From UBA8752 sp049610565 (GTDB taxonomy: Bacteria; Bacteroidota; Bacteroidia; Flavobacteriales_D; Sanyastnellaceae), in the NCBI GenBank assembly GCA_049610565.1, contig JBMYZR010000002.1, positions 1 to 64,000 of the forward strand: a stretch of 64,000 nucleotides of DNA, written 5' to 3'. The first letter of the stretch is position 1. The number at the start of each line of letters is the position of its first letter. Under the pieces are notes generated by a model. That model did not search any database, was not told the origin of the DNA, and saw nothing but the letters and a program-made list of their open reading frames with translations. This document shows positions 54,365-64,000 of this stretch, piece after piece. The translations under genes were made by a program, and so were the position numbers.

Positions 54365-55053
54365 TGCAAGGAGGATTCCACAACGCCATCCGCACGGCCA
54401 AGACCGTCGCCGCCCTCGAGTGGCGGCTGGAGTGGAGGCAGGGACACCAATTGGCTTCCGTCGGGTTGTTTGCGCTCTCCTCGGTCTACGTCGCCTTCCA
54501 GGCCGCCAACCGGGACGTCTCGCCGGGCGCTTGGACTGCCATGCTCTGGCTCGTCTACCTCTTCAGCGGGTTCACCGCCGTGGGGCGCCTCTTTGACCGC
54601 GAGCGCTCGAGCACCCGCCGCTATTTGCAATGGACCGCCCATCCGTTGGGGCTGATGCTGGGCAAACTGGTCCACGCCATCCTCACGACCACCGCATTGA
54701 GCGCCATTGTCCTCTGTGGTTTCCTGCTCTTCCTCGGATGGCCGGGGTCGGGCGGACACAACGTGGCCCATGTGATCCTCGCCGCCTGGCTGGGCGGGTT
54801 GTCCATGACCACCACCCTGGTCTTTGTCACGGCGGTCGCCTCCCAAATCCAGACCGGCGGCAACACGCTCGGGGCCATCCTCGGCCTGCCGCTTCTCCTT
54901 CCCCAACTGATCCTCGCGACCCGAATGACCGCCGGCGCCCTGCAGGGAACACCGTGGCCCATGCTCTCGGAAATCCCCCTGTTCCTCACAGCGCTCAGCG
55001 CAGGGACCAGCGTCATCGCGTGCATCCTCTTCCCGTACATTTGGCGCGCATGA
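54364..55053 (+). CDS. ccmB: heme exporter membrane protein CcmB
   Basis: 229 residues with six predicted membrane helices. CcmB is the membrane partner of the CcmA ATPase in system I cytochrome c maturation, which releases holo-CcmE from CcmC. LFDRERSSTRRYLQWTAHPLGLMLGKL and ILGLPLLLPQLILATRMT are family-typical. The ATG at 54364 is preferred; a GTG one codon earlier is in frame. ccmC overlaps by ATGA. No ccmA is in the window. Confidence 0.92.
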   Translation: MQGGFHNAIRTAKTVAALEWRLEWRQGHQLASVGLFALSSVYVAFQAANRDVSPGAWTAMLWLVYLFSGFTAVGRLFDRERSSTRRYLQWTAHPLGLMLGKLVHAILTTTALSAIVLCGFLLFLGWPGSGGHNVAHVILAAWLGGLSMTTTLVFVTAVASQIQTGGNTLGAILGLPLLLPQLILATRMTAGALQGTPWPMLSEIPLFLTALSAGTSVIACILFPYIWRA

Positions 55054-56090
55054 GCAACTGGAACGTCCTCTGGAAATTCGGAGGGATTCTCCTTCTCGCC
55101 TACGTGATCGTCCGGGGGTTCGGAACGCCCCTTCAGCCGGGCCTCGTGGAAGCCTCTCCCAACCGGCTTGCACCCGGTCATGCGACGATGGAATTGACGG
55201 CGGTCGGCCAACCTTTTGCGCAGGAAGGCGCCACGCCGGAAGGGTTCTCGCTCGTGCTCCGGTCCGGCCAAGACCTCATCGCCACGCAATTGACGGCCGT
55301 GGGTCCCCATGGCGTGTCGGCTGCGGCCCTCATTCCGGACCAGGTCCCCTCGCCCGCGCTCGACGCCTTCCTGTTCACTCCCGAATCGGGCACCCTCTTC
55401 CTGGGCAACGCCTTCTTCGTGGAGGGCGCCAGTGTCGGGCCCGTGCCGGAGTCCTTTGCCACAATCGCACCCGAGGACATCGCACCCCAACTCGGCTTCA
55501 GTTTCCCCTACCAGCCCAACATCATCGAAAGCATCCGCAACCTGCTGTGGCATGTGCCGATGTGGTTCGCCATGTTCTTCGTGATGGGCATCGGCTTCGT
55601 CGCCTCCCTCGGGCAACTCCGCACCGGAGATGTGCGCTGGGACCACCGCGCCGAAGCCGCGGTCCGCACGGGGTTGCTGTTTGGATTGCTCGGATTGGCC
55701 ACGGGTTCCCTGTGGGCCCGGTGGACCTGGGGCGCGTGGTGGGTATCCGATCCGCAGCTCAATGGTGCGCTCGTCACCGTCCTCCTGTACACGGGCTATC
55801 TCATCCTTCGCGCCGCCATGGGCGACGATGAGCGGGTCGGCCGATTGGCCGCCGTGTACAATGTGTTTGCCTTCGTGATGCTCGTCATCCTGCTGATGGT
55901 GCTTCCGCGGTACACCGAAAGCCTACACCCAGGCAAGGACGGAAACCCCGGCTTCAACAGCTATGACCTTGACAACAGCCTCCGGGCCGTCTTCTATCCG
56001 GCCGTGATCGGCTGGGGCGCCCTGTGCTATTGGATGTACACCCTGCGCCTTCGCATGAACCGCATCGAACACCGCCTGTTGACGAAATGA
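55050..56090 (+). CDS. ccmC: cytochrome c biogenesis protein CcmC/CcsA type, with inserted domain
   Basis: 346 residues, whereas E. coli CcmC has 245. The heme-handling WWD motif reads WGAWWVSDPQL (about residues 226-236), preceded by the heme-ligand region LLWHVPMWFAMFF (about 164-176) and followed by LPRYTESLHPGKDG. The extra length is an N-terminal membrane helix plus a periplasmic domain of about 120 residues (30-155). CcmC attaches heme to CcmE. The standard second ligand context is altered, with the only nearby His in SLHPG. The start overlaps the ccmB stop (ATGA). Confidence 0.9.
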   Translation: MSNWNVLWKFGGILLLAYVIVRGFGTPLQPGLVEASPNRLAPGHATMELTAVGQPFAQEGATPEGFSLVLRSGQDLIATQLTAVGPHGVSAAALIPDQVPSPALDAFLFTPESGTLFLGNAFFVEGASVGPVPESFATIAPEDIAPQLGFSFPYQPNIIESIRNLLWHVPMWFAMFFVMGIGFVASLGQLRTGDVRWDHRAEAAVRTGLLFGLLGLATGSLWARWTWGAWWVSDPQLNGALVTVLLYTGYLILRAAMGDDERVGRLAAVYNVFAFVMLVILLMVLPRYTESLHPGKDGNPGFNSYDLDNSLRAVFYPAVIGWGALCYWMYTLRLRMNRIEHRLLTK

Positions 56091-56272
56091 ACACCGCCAT
56101 GATGCCCACCCTGATTCTGAACGTCCTTCAAGGCTTCTTTTTCGGCAGCGGAAAAGCCCACGTCGTCACCGGCGTCGCCTTGATCATCCTTGCCGGCATC
56201 GCCTGGTCCCTGTGGCGGATGGACCGCCGGCTGACCGGACTCGAGCGCGACGTCAACGACTCCCCTTCCTGA
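56087..56272 (+). CDS. ccmD: CcmD-like small membrane protein
   Basis: 61 residues: a short N-terminus, one membrane helix (VVTGVALIILAGIAWSLW) and a charged cytoplasmic tail (RMDRRLTGLERDVND). This is the CcmD layout; CcmD helps release holo-CcmE from CcmC. It is called from size, topology and position between ccmC and ccmE. It overlaps the ccmC stop by ATGA. Confidence 0.8.
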   Translation: MNTAMMPTLILNVLQGFFFGSGKAHVVTGVALIILAGIAWSLWRMDRRLTGLERDVNDSPS

Positions 56273-56276
56273 TTCC

Positions 56277-56681
56277 ATGAGCCGCACCAACATCGTCGTC
56301 ATCCTGCTGGTGGCCGTGCTGATGGGCGCCCTGCTCAGCGTCTTCACCACCAACAGCGAATCCGTGGTCTTTGCCCGCGCCTTCGCCGAGCCCGGCATCG
56401 AATTCAAAGTGTCCGGAACCCTCGACACCGACCACCCCGTCCTCTACGATCCGGAAGTGGCCGTGGCCGAGACGCGGTTCCACATGCGCGACAAGGACGG
56501 AGAGGTCCGGGAGGTCATCCTGAACAAGGCCAAGCCCACGGGCCTGGAGCAGTCCGAATCCATCGACCTCTATGGCCGCGTCGTCGACAGCACCTTCATC
56601 GCCGGCGACATGCTGATGAAGTGCCCGAGCAAATACAACGAGCAGTCCCACAGCCTCGCCGAGGCCCAGGACGCGCCCTGA
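56277..56681 (+). CDS. ccmE: heme chaperone CcmE, CxxxY variant
   Basis: 134 residues. An N-terminal membrane anchor (VVILLVAVLMGALLSVF) precedes an OB-fold periplasmic domain (FKVSGTLD, VILNKAKPTGLEQSESI). CcmE carries heme covalently from CcmC to CcmF. The classic heme-binding HxxxY is replaced by CPSKY (about residues 116-120), so Cys stands where E. coli has His130. The Cys variant is known from archaea and some other bacteria. The ATG is 4 bases after ccmD; ccmF follows by 10. Confidence 0.93.
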   Translation: MSRTNIVVILLVAVLMGALLSVFTTNSESVVFARAFAEPGIEFKVSGTLDTDHPVLYDPEVAVAETRFHMRDKDGEVREVILNKAKPTGLEQSESIDLYGRVVDSTFIAGDMLMKCPSKYNEQSHSLAEAQDAP

Positions 56682-56691
56682 CCCCGAGCCC

Positions 56692-59498
<2,807 letters not shown>

Positions 59499-59502
<4 letters not shown>

Positions 59503-60284
59503 CCCGAGCGCACGTCATCGGCATGGGCCGTCTGGGCACGCATCTCGCGCAGCGGCTTGAGGCATTGGACATCGCCGTTACCCGGTGGAACCGAACGCCG
59601 GTGGACGGCGCACGCGATTTGTCGGAGTGGACGCCCGACGACCATCCCGACGCCGTCTTTCTCACCGTGTCCGACGATGCACTGGCTCCCTTGGCCGCCT
59701 CGCTTTCCGGTCACCTCAAACCGGACATCTGGCTCATCCACCATGCGGGATCGGTGTCCCGCGATGTGCTGAATGCGGCAGGTTGCCAGACTGCAGTCTT
59801 GTGGCCGCCCATGACCTTCCAGCAGTCGAGCGCCCCGGACTGGTCCTCCCTGCCCCTTGTGGTCGACACCGAACATGCCCCCATTCGCAGCTGGGCGCGC
59901 ACATTGACCCCGAACTGCACGGATGTCCGTGGCGACCAACGGAAAGAGCTCCACCTGGCCGCCGTCCTGCTCGGCAACCTCACCGCGGGCTGGATCGGTG
60001 CAGTCCAAGAGCACCTGCGCCTCCGGGGCTTGGACGCCAAGGCCCTGTCCCCCCTGGTGGCCGCCAGCGTTCAGAAAGCCCTCGACAGTATCGCGCTCGA
60101 CACCGTCACGGGACCCGCCGCCCGCAATGACAGGGCCACGTTGCTCCAACAAACCGACCTGCTGGGCGCCCACGACTCCGTGGGGGACCTGGCTGCCATC
60201 CACCGCATCCTGACCAACCGCATTCTGACCCACCATGGACACGACCCCCTCCCTCCACTTCAAGCAGAGGCTCGCCGGAATTGA
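59499..60284 (+). CDS. DUF2520 Rossmann oxidoreductase-like protein
   Basis: 261 residues. An NAD(P)-binding Rossmann start (HVIGMGRLGTHLA, residues 4-16) and a DUF2520-type helical C-terminal domain (HLAAVLLGNLTAGWIG, ATGPAARND-like TGPAARND) make it similar to ProC/6-phosphogluconate dehydrogenase-like enzymes. The pair DUF2520-kdsC is recurrent in Bacteroidota. The ATG overlaps the ccmF stop. Its last 50 bases overlap the start of the kdsC-like gene in another frame. Substrate unknown. Confidence 0.85.
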
Positions 60285-60771
60285 AGCCTTTGTCTTCGAC
60301 AACGACGGCGTCTTCACCAACGGCACGGTCTATCTCATGCCCGGCGGAGAACAAGTCCGCACCGCGAGCACGCGCGATGGCTACGCCGTTCAGCATGCCG
60401 CCAAATGCGGGCTGAAGATGGCCATGATCACGGGAGGATACAGCGACGAAGTGATTCGCCGGATGAATGGACTCGGCGTGACCGAGGTCATCACGGGTGC
60501 GGCCGTGAAGCTTGGCGAGATGGAGGCCCTCTGCACACGCTGGGGGCTTGCGCTCGACCAAGTCTGCTACATGGGCGACGACATCCCGGACATTCCGGTC
60601 CTCAAAGCGGTCGGCCTGTCCTGCTGTCCCCAAGACGCGGTCCCCGAGGTGCGTGCGGTCTGTGACTACGTGAGCCGGGTTCGTGGTGGCGAAGGATGCG
60701 TTCGTGACATTCTGGAGCAAGCCATGAAAGTGAAGGGGATGTGGATGAATGACCTCGCCCACGCGTGGTGA
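60235..60771 (+). CDS. kdsC: KdsC-like HAD phosphatase
   Basis: 178 residues, the C0-type HAD fold of 3-deoxy-manno-octulosonate 8-phosphate phosphatase. Motif I is FDNDGVFTNG (nucleophile Asp22, Asp24), motif II ITGGYSDE and motif IV MGDDIPDIP. It releases phosphate from KDO-8-P for the lipopolysaccharide core; the specificity is inferred. The first residues lie inside the DUF2520 gene (50-base overlap). The conserved core begins at about base 60278, so the overlap is real even if a slightly later start were used. yidC follows by 20 bases. Confidence 0.88.
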   Translation: MDTTPSLHFKQRLAGIEAFVFDNDGVFTNGTVYLMPGGEQVRTASTRDGYAVQHAAKCGLKMAMITGGYSDEVIRRMNGLGVTEVITGAAVKLGEMEALCTRWGLALDQVCYMGDDIPDIPVLKAVGLSCCPQDAVPEVRAVCDYVSRVRGGEGCVRDILEQAMKVKGMWMNDLAHAW

Positions 60772-60776
60772 ACGCG

Positions 60777-60784
60777 TAAGTTTG
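60777..60784 (+). promoter_or_regulatory. sigma-A -7 element (TAAGTTTG) for yidC
   Basis: Exact TAnnTTTG match with 7 bases between it and the yidC ATG at 60792, in a gap of only 20 bases. Confidence 0.5.
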
Positions 60785-60791
60785 CCGCCGA

Positions 60792-62597
60792 ATGGACCGC
60801 AATACGATCACAGGGTTCTTGCTGATTTTCGCGATGGTCATCGTGTATCAGCTGTACTTCGTGCCCGCCCCCGAAGTGCTTCCTGAAGGCCAATCCCAGG
60901 CCGTTTCCACGCCGGAGACCCCCTCTCCGGTTTCCCGTTTTCCTGAATCCAGCATCGATGGCATCGTGGACAGCACCTACGTGTCCCGCACCGCCACCCT
61001 GCGTTCGGATGTGCTCGAGGTCGTGCTCACCACCGACGGGGGTGCGCCGCAGCGGGCCACACTGAAGGACGGCTATCTGGATTACTGGAACCAGGCCCCC
61101 ATCCAACTCTGGACCGAAGGCGGCTCCGACATGAACTTCATTGCGCGCGGTGAAGGCTCGTACGACCAGCGGTTCGACGTGGTTTCCGAAGACGCCGGCA
61201 AGGTGGTCTTGGCCAACCGGGGCGACGGCCCATTGCGGACGCTCACTTACACCATCGACGGCTACCTCCTCGATGTGGAGGCCGAATTCTCCGACGCCCG
61301 CGGGCAAATGGGTTTCCAATGGCAGGCCGACGGTGCCCACAACGAAAAGGGCATCGACGTGGAACGCCAGAAAAGCAGCATCTACTACCGGGAGCAGGGC
61401 CGCGGCCGCGATTACCTGAGCGAGGGAACCGACAAGTCCACCGACATCGAGGACCCGGTCGAATGGGTCGCCTTCAAGCAGAACTACTTCTCGGCCATCG
61501 TCGGGACGGACGTGGGGTTCAATTCCGGCAGACTGCGCAGCTTGCCGCCAGTGGATGCCGCGGACACCAGCTTCACCATGCGGTATGGCATGGACGTCAC
61601 GCTCCCCACCCAGACCGTGGATGGTCGCGAGGTCGCTGAACTCCGCTTCTACTTCGGTCCCAACGACGTCTCGAAACTCAAGACCACCGGCTGGGATGAG
61701 ATTGGCCGGGTCATCGACTTCGGATGGTGGATTTTCGGGTGGATCAACCGCAACGTCATCTTCCCCATCTACGCGTTCCTCGCAGGATTCATCGGGTCGG
61801 CCGGTCTGATCATTCTCGTGCTGACCCTCCTCATCAAATCCGTGCTCTTCCCCATCACATGGAAGAACTACGTCAGCTCGGCGAAGATGCGGGTCCTGAA
61901 GCCGGACATGGAGGCCATTCACGCCAAGTATCCCGACCAGGACGACGCGATGGAACGGCAGCAGGAGACGATGAAGCTGTACCGGGACAGCGGAGTGAAT
62001 CCATTGGCGGGCTGCATTCCGCAGCTCATCCAGATGCCGCTGCTTTACGCCATGTTCCGGTTCTTCCCGGCCAACATCGAGCTCCGCGGCAAGAGCTTCC
62101 TGTGGGCGGATGACCTCGGCGCCTTCGACAGCATCCTCGACCTGCCCTTCGAGATCCCGTTCTACGGGGCGCACGTCTCGGGCTTCACCGTCCTCATGGC
62201 CGGCTCCATGTTCGTGTACATGAACCAGACCATGGCTCAACAGGCCGCGCCCACGCAGCCCGGCATGCCCGACATGCGCGTCATCGGCCGCATCATGCCG
62301 TTCTTCATGTTGTTCTTCTTCAACAAGTTCGCCAGCGGCCTCAGCCTGTACTACTTCATCGCCAACCTGATCACCATCGGGCAGGTCACGACGGTCAAGA
62401 AGTTCTTCATCGACGAGGACAAGATCCGCGAGAAAATCAAGGCCAAGCAGGCCGAGCCCAAGGACGAGACGAAGAAGAAAAGCAGCTTTGCCGAGCGCCT
62501 CGAGGCCATGCAGAAGGAGCAACAGAAGAAGGCCGAGGAGATGAAGCTCCAGCGCGACCAGGCCCGCAAGGCCCGCAACCAGAAACGCAAGAAGTGA
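60792..62597 (+). CDS. yidC: membrane protein insertase YidC
   Basis: 601 residues. It inserts and folds inner-membrane proteins, alone or with SecYEG. An N-terminal helix (ITGFLLIFAMVIVYQLYF) is followed by the large periplasmic domain of Gram-negative YidC (about 60-300) and the conserved 60KD_IMP core (about 345-530), including LIKSVLFPITWKNYVSSAKM and GCIPQLIQMPLLYAMF. The C-terminal tail is Lys-rich (about 540-601) and may contact the ribosome. The next lipoprotein gene overlaps the stop (GTGA). Confidence 0.97.
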   Translation: MDRNTITGFLLIFAMVIVYQLYFVPAPEVLPEGQSQAVSTPETPSPVSRFPESSIDGIVDSTYVSRTATLRSDVLEVVLTTDGGAPQRATLKDGYLDYWNQAPIQLWTEGGSDMNFIARGEGSYDQRFDVVSEDAGKVVLANRGDGPLRTLTYTIDGYLLDVEAEFSDARGQMGFQWQADGAHNEKGIDVERQKSSIYYREQGRGRDYLSEGTDKSTDIEDPVEWVAFKQNYFSAIVGTDVGFNSGRLRSLPPVDAADTSFTMRYGMDVTLPTQTVDGREVAELRFYFGPNDVSKLKTTGWDEIGRVIDFGWWIFGWINRNVIFPIYAFLAGFIGSAGLIILVLTLLIKSVLFPITWKNYVSSAKMRVLKPDMEAIHAKYPDQDDAMERQQETMKLYRDSGVNPLAGCIPQLIQMPLLYAMFRFFPANIELRGKSFLWADDLGAFDSILDLPFEIPFYGAHVSGFTVLMAGSMFVYMNQTMAQQAAPTQPGMPDMRVIGRIMPFFMLFFFNKFASGLSLYYFIANLITIGQVTTVKKFFIDEDKIREKIKAKQAEPKDETKKKSSFAERLEAMQKEQQKKAEEMKLQRDQARKARNQKRKK

Positions 62598-63040
62598 ACC
62601 GGATCCTGATGCTCCTCCCGGTCCTGCTCTTGGTGGCGGGATGCAGCGGTCCTGCCGCCTACCTCAAGACCGCCGAGGAGCCCTGGTTGCGCTACGAGCG
62701 CACGCCCTGTTTCGGTCCCTGCCCCGCCTTCATCCTGGAGGTAGACTCCGATGGTGAAGCCCGGTACAACGGCCGCCGGAATGTGAAATTCGAGGGCACC
62801 TACCGCGGCCAGTGGGACGAGCAAACGCTCCGCACCGTGGCCGAAGCCGCCCATCAAGCCGACCTGAAACGGAACGCCGGCGTGTACGACAATCCCCTCG
62901 TGACCGACCTGCCCACCAAACGCATTCTGCTTGGCGGACACGTCTTCGTCGACCGGATTGACGCGCCGCCGATGGACGGTCTGTACAGCGTCCTCGACAG
63001 CCTGATTTCCGTCACGGATTGGGCGGCCACGGGGCAATGA
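62594..63040 (+). CDS. DUF6438-like small lipoprotein
   Basis: 148 residues. Signal ends LLLVAGC, so Cys at about residue 17 is the lipidation site. The mature part starts with a CFGPCPAF motif (about 39-46), typical of DUF6438 proteins of Bacteroidota, and ends in mixed alpha/beta sequence. The two Cys may form a disulfide. Function unknown. The GTG start overlaps the yidC TGA by 3 bases, so translation is coupled. Confidence 0.85.
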   Translation: MNRILMLLPVLLLVAGCSGPAAYLKTAEEPWLRYERTPCFGPCPAFILEVDSDGEARYNGRRNVKFEGTYRGQWDEQTLRTVAEAAHQADLKRNAGVYDNPLVTDLPTKRILLGGHVFVDRIDAPPMDGLYSVLDSLISVTDWAATGQ

Positions 63041-63106
63041 GCCCCTGCCCTATTTTCGCCGCGCGCACGGGAGCCTGAAATCGCCCGTGCCGAACGATTC
63101 AAATTC

Positions 63107-64000
63107 ATGAAGCACCGCATTTTCCTGCTGCTCTTCGCAGCATTCCAACTCGCCTCAATGCCGGCCAAGGCCGACGAAGGCATGTGGCTCCTGCACATGC
63201 TCCAGCGCATCAACGAGGCCGAAATGCAGCAGATGGGTCTCAACCTCTCCGCTGAAGACATTTACTCCCTCAACCAGGCTTGCCTCAAGGACGCCGTCAT
63301 CACCCTCAACGGCGGAAGCTGCACGGCTGAGCTCATTTCCAGCCAGGGACTCGTGCTCACCAACCACCACTGTGCCTACGGTGCAATCCAGGGCTTCAGC
63401 ACGGTGGAGGACGACATCCTGACCAACGGATTCTGGGCCATGAGCCTCGAAGAGGAGAAGCCGATTCCGGACTTCAGCGTCACCTTCCTCCAGCGCATTG
63501 AGGACGTCACCGAGCGCGTGCTTGCCGACGTCACCGCCGACATGGACGAGGGCACCCGCCAGCAGACGATCCAGGCCGCCATCGGTCAGATCGAGGAGGA
63601 GGAGCGCGGCATCAGCCCCGACTTCCGTCCGCAGGTCAAGTCCTTCTACCACGCCAACGAGTTCTACCTCTTCGTGTACCGCGACTACACCGACATCCGC
63701 CTCGTCGGCAACCCGCCGGAGAGCATCGGCAAATTCGGTGGCGACACCGACAACTGGATGTGGCCCCGCCACACGGGCGACTTCTCCCTCCTTCGCATCT
63801 ACGCCGACGCCGACAACAACCCGGCCGACTACAGCGAGACCAACGTCCCCTACCAGCCGAAGCGCCACCTCAAGGTCAGCCTCGACGGCGTCCAGAACGG
63901 CGACTTCACGATGATCATGGGCTACCCGGGCAGCACCGACCGCTTCCTGAGCAGCCGGGGCATCCAGCAGGCCCTCGACCTCTACAACCCGAGTGTGGTC
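63107..64000 (+). CDS. S46-family dipeptidyl-peptidase, 3' end beyond window
   Basis: 298 codons seen; the family's usual length is about 700-720. The signal peptide (FLLLFAAFQLASMPAKA) precedes DEGMWLL, the usual S46 mature start. The catalytic His is in VLTNHHCAYGA (about residue 87) and the Asp region in GGDTDNWMWPRHTGDFSLLR (about 215-235). The Ser is outside the window. DPP7/DPP11 enzymes release dipeptides from oligopeptides in the periplasm of asaccharolytic Bacteroidota. The specificity residue is not reached. TATTTTCG at 63051-63058 may be the -7 element. Confidence 0.93.
   Translation, partial: MKHRIFLLLFAAFQLASMPAKADEGMWLLHMLQRINEAEMQQMGLNLSAEDIYSLNQACLKDAVITLNGGSCTAELISSQGLVLTNHHCAYGAIQGFSTVEDDILTNGFWAMSLEEEKPIPDFSVTFLQRIEDVTERVLADVTADMDEGTRQQTIQAAIGQIEEEERGISPDFRPQVKSFYHANEFYLFVYRDYTDIRLVGNPPESIGKFGGDTDNWMWPRHTGDFSLLRIYADADNNPADYSETNVPYQPKRHLKVSLDGVQNGDFTMIMGYPGSTDRFLSSRGIQQALDLYNPSVV

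Overview
The window is a dense, GC-rich bacterial chromosome segment from a Bacteroidota member, most likely a Flavobacteriales-type lineage. This rests on family content and signals, not on a database match. The signs are a type IX secretion (T9SS) type-B C-terminal domain at 41759-42040, FISUMP, PKD, CUB and FG-GAP/UnbV surface proteins, an S46 dipeptidyl-peptidase, DUF4199/DUF4294/DUF2520/DUF6438 proteins, a bare GH109-type oxidoreductase-fold enzyme, and repeated matches to the Bacteroidota sigma-A -7 element TAnnTTTG just before start codons. Shine-Dalgarno sequences are mostly absent. I saw no rRNA, tRNA, IS element, prophage, plasmid gene or CRISPR array.

Layout. 1-8 kb: rpsA (incomplete, running off the left edge) and a 1,793-residue SPOR/PD40 envelope protein, both on the minus strand. 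8-14 kb: pruA, a histone-H1-like AT-hook protein, the RNase P RNA, an M28 peptidase lipoprotein, and a PD40 lipoprotein followed by rluE. 14-27 kb: mainly large exported proteins (FISUMP adhesin-like protein, FG-GAP/UnbV protein, a 1,502-residue unknown) with a GH109-like enzyme and a FadH-type reductase between them. 27-32 kb: a nucleotide-sugar dehydratase operon, a YigZ protein, a secreted esterase and a methyltransferase. 32-37 kb: DUF721-recF diverging from TPR-ribH-GT-C transferase-DUF2461. 37-42 kb: two M1 metallopeptidases flanking bioY. 41.7-47.6 kb: an ECF sigma factor, a membrane PKD protein that looks like its anti-sigma factor, and a 1,277-residue T9SS type-B cargo, all in one direction. 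47.7-54.4 kb: mnmA, a GT2 transferase, DUF4199, SRP RNA, an SDR, accC, DUF4294 and a DEDDh exonuclease. 54.4-59.5 kb: cytochrome c maturation genes ccmB-C-D-E-F. 59.5-64 kb: DUF2520-kdsC, yidC, a small lipoprotein and an S46 peptidase cut by the right edge.

Functionally the region mixes housekeeping (translation, DNA repair, riboflavin, membrane insertion, cytochrome c) with a large investment in extracellular proteins and peptidases, as expected of a polymer- and peptide-degrading marine or aquatic Bacteroidota. Genes are packed with 1-4 nt overlaps and near-zero spacing between convergent stops. The only gene-free stretch over 300 bases of protein coding is 10538-11014, which holds an AT-rich upstream region and rnpB. 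The most interesting unit is the sigma / PKD anti-sigma / T9SS cargo block, because the presumed anti-sigma factor ends in a segment that resembles the cargo's own sorting domain.
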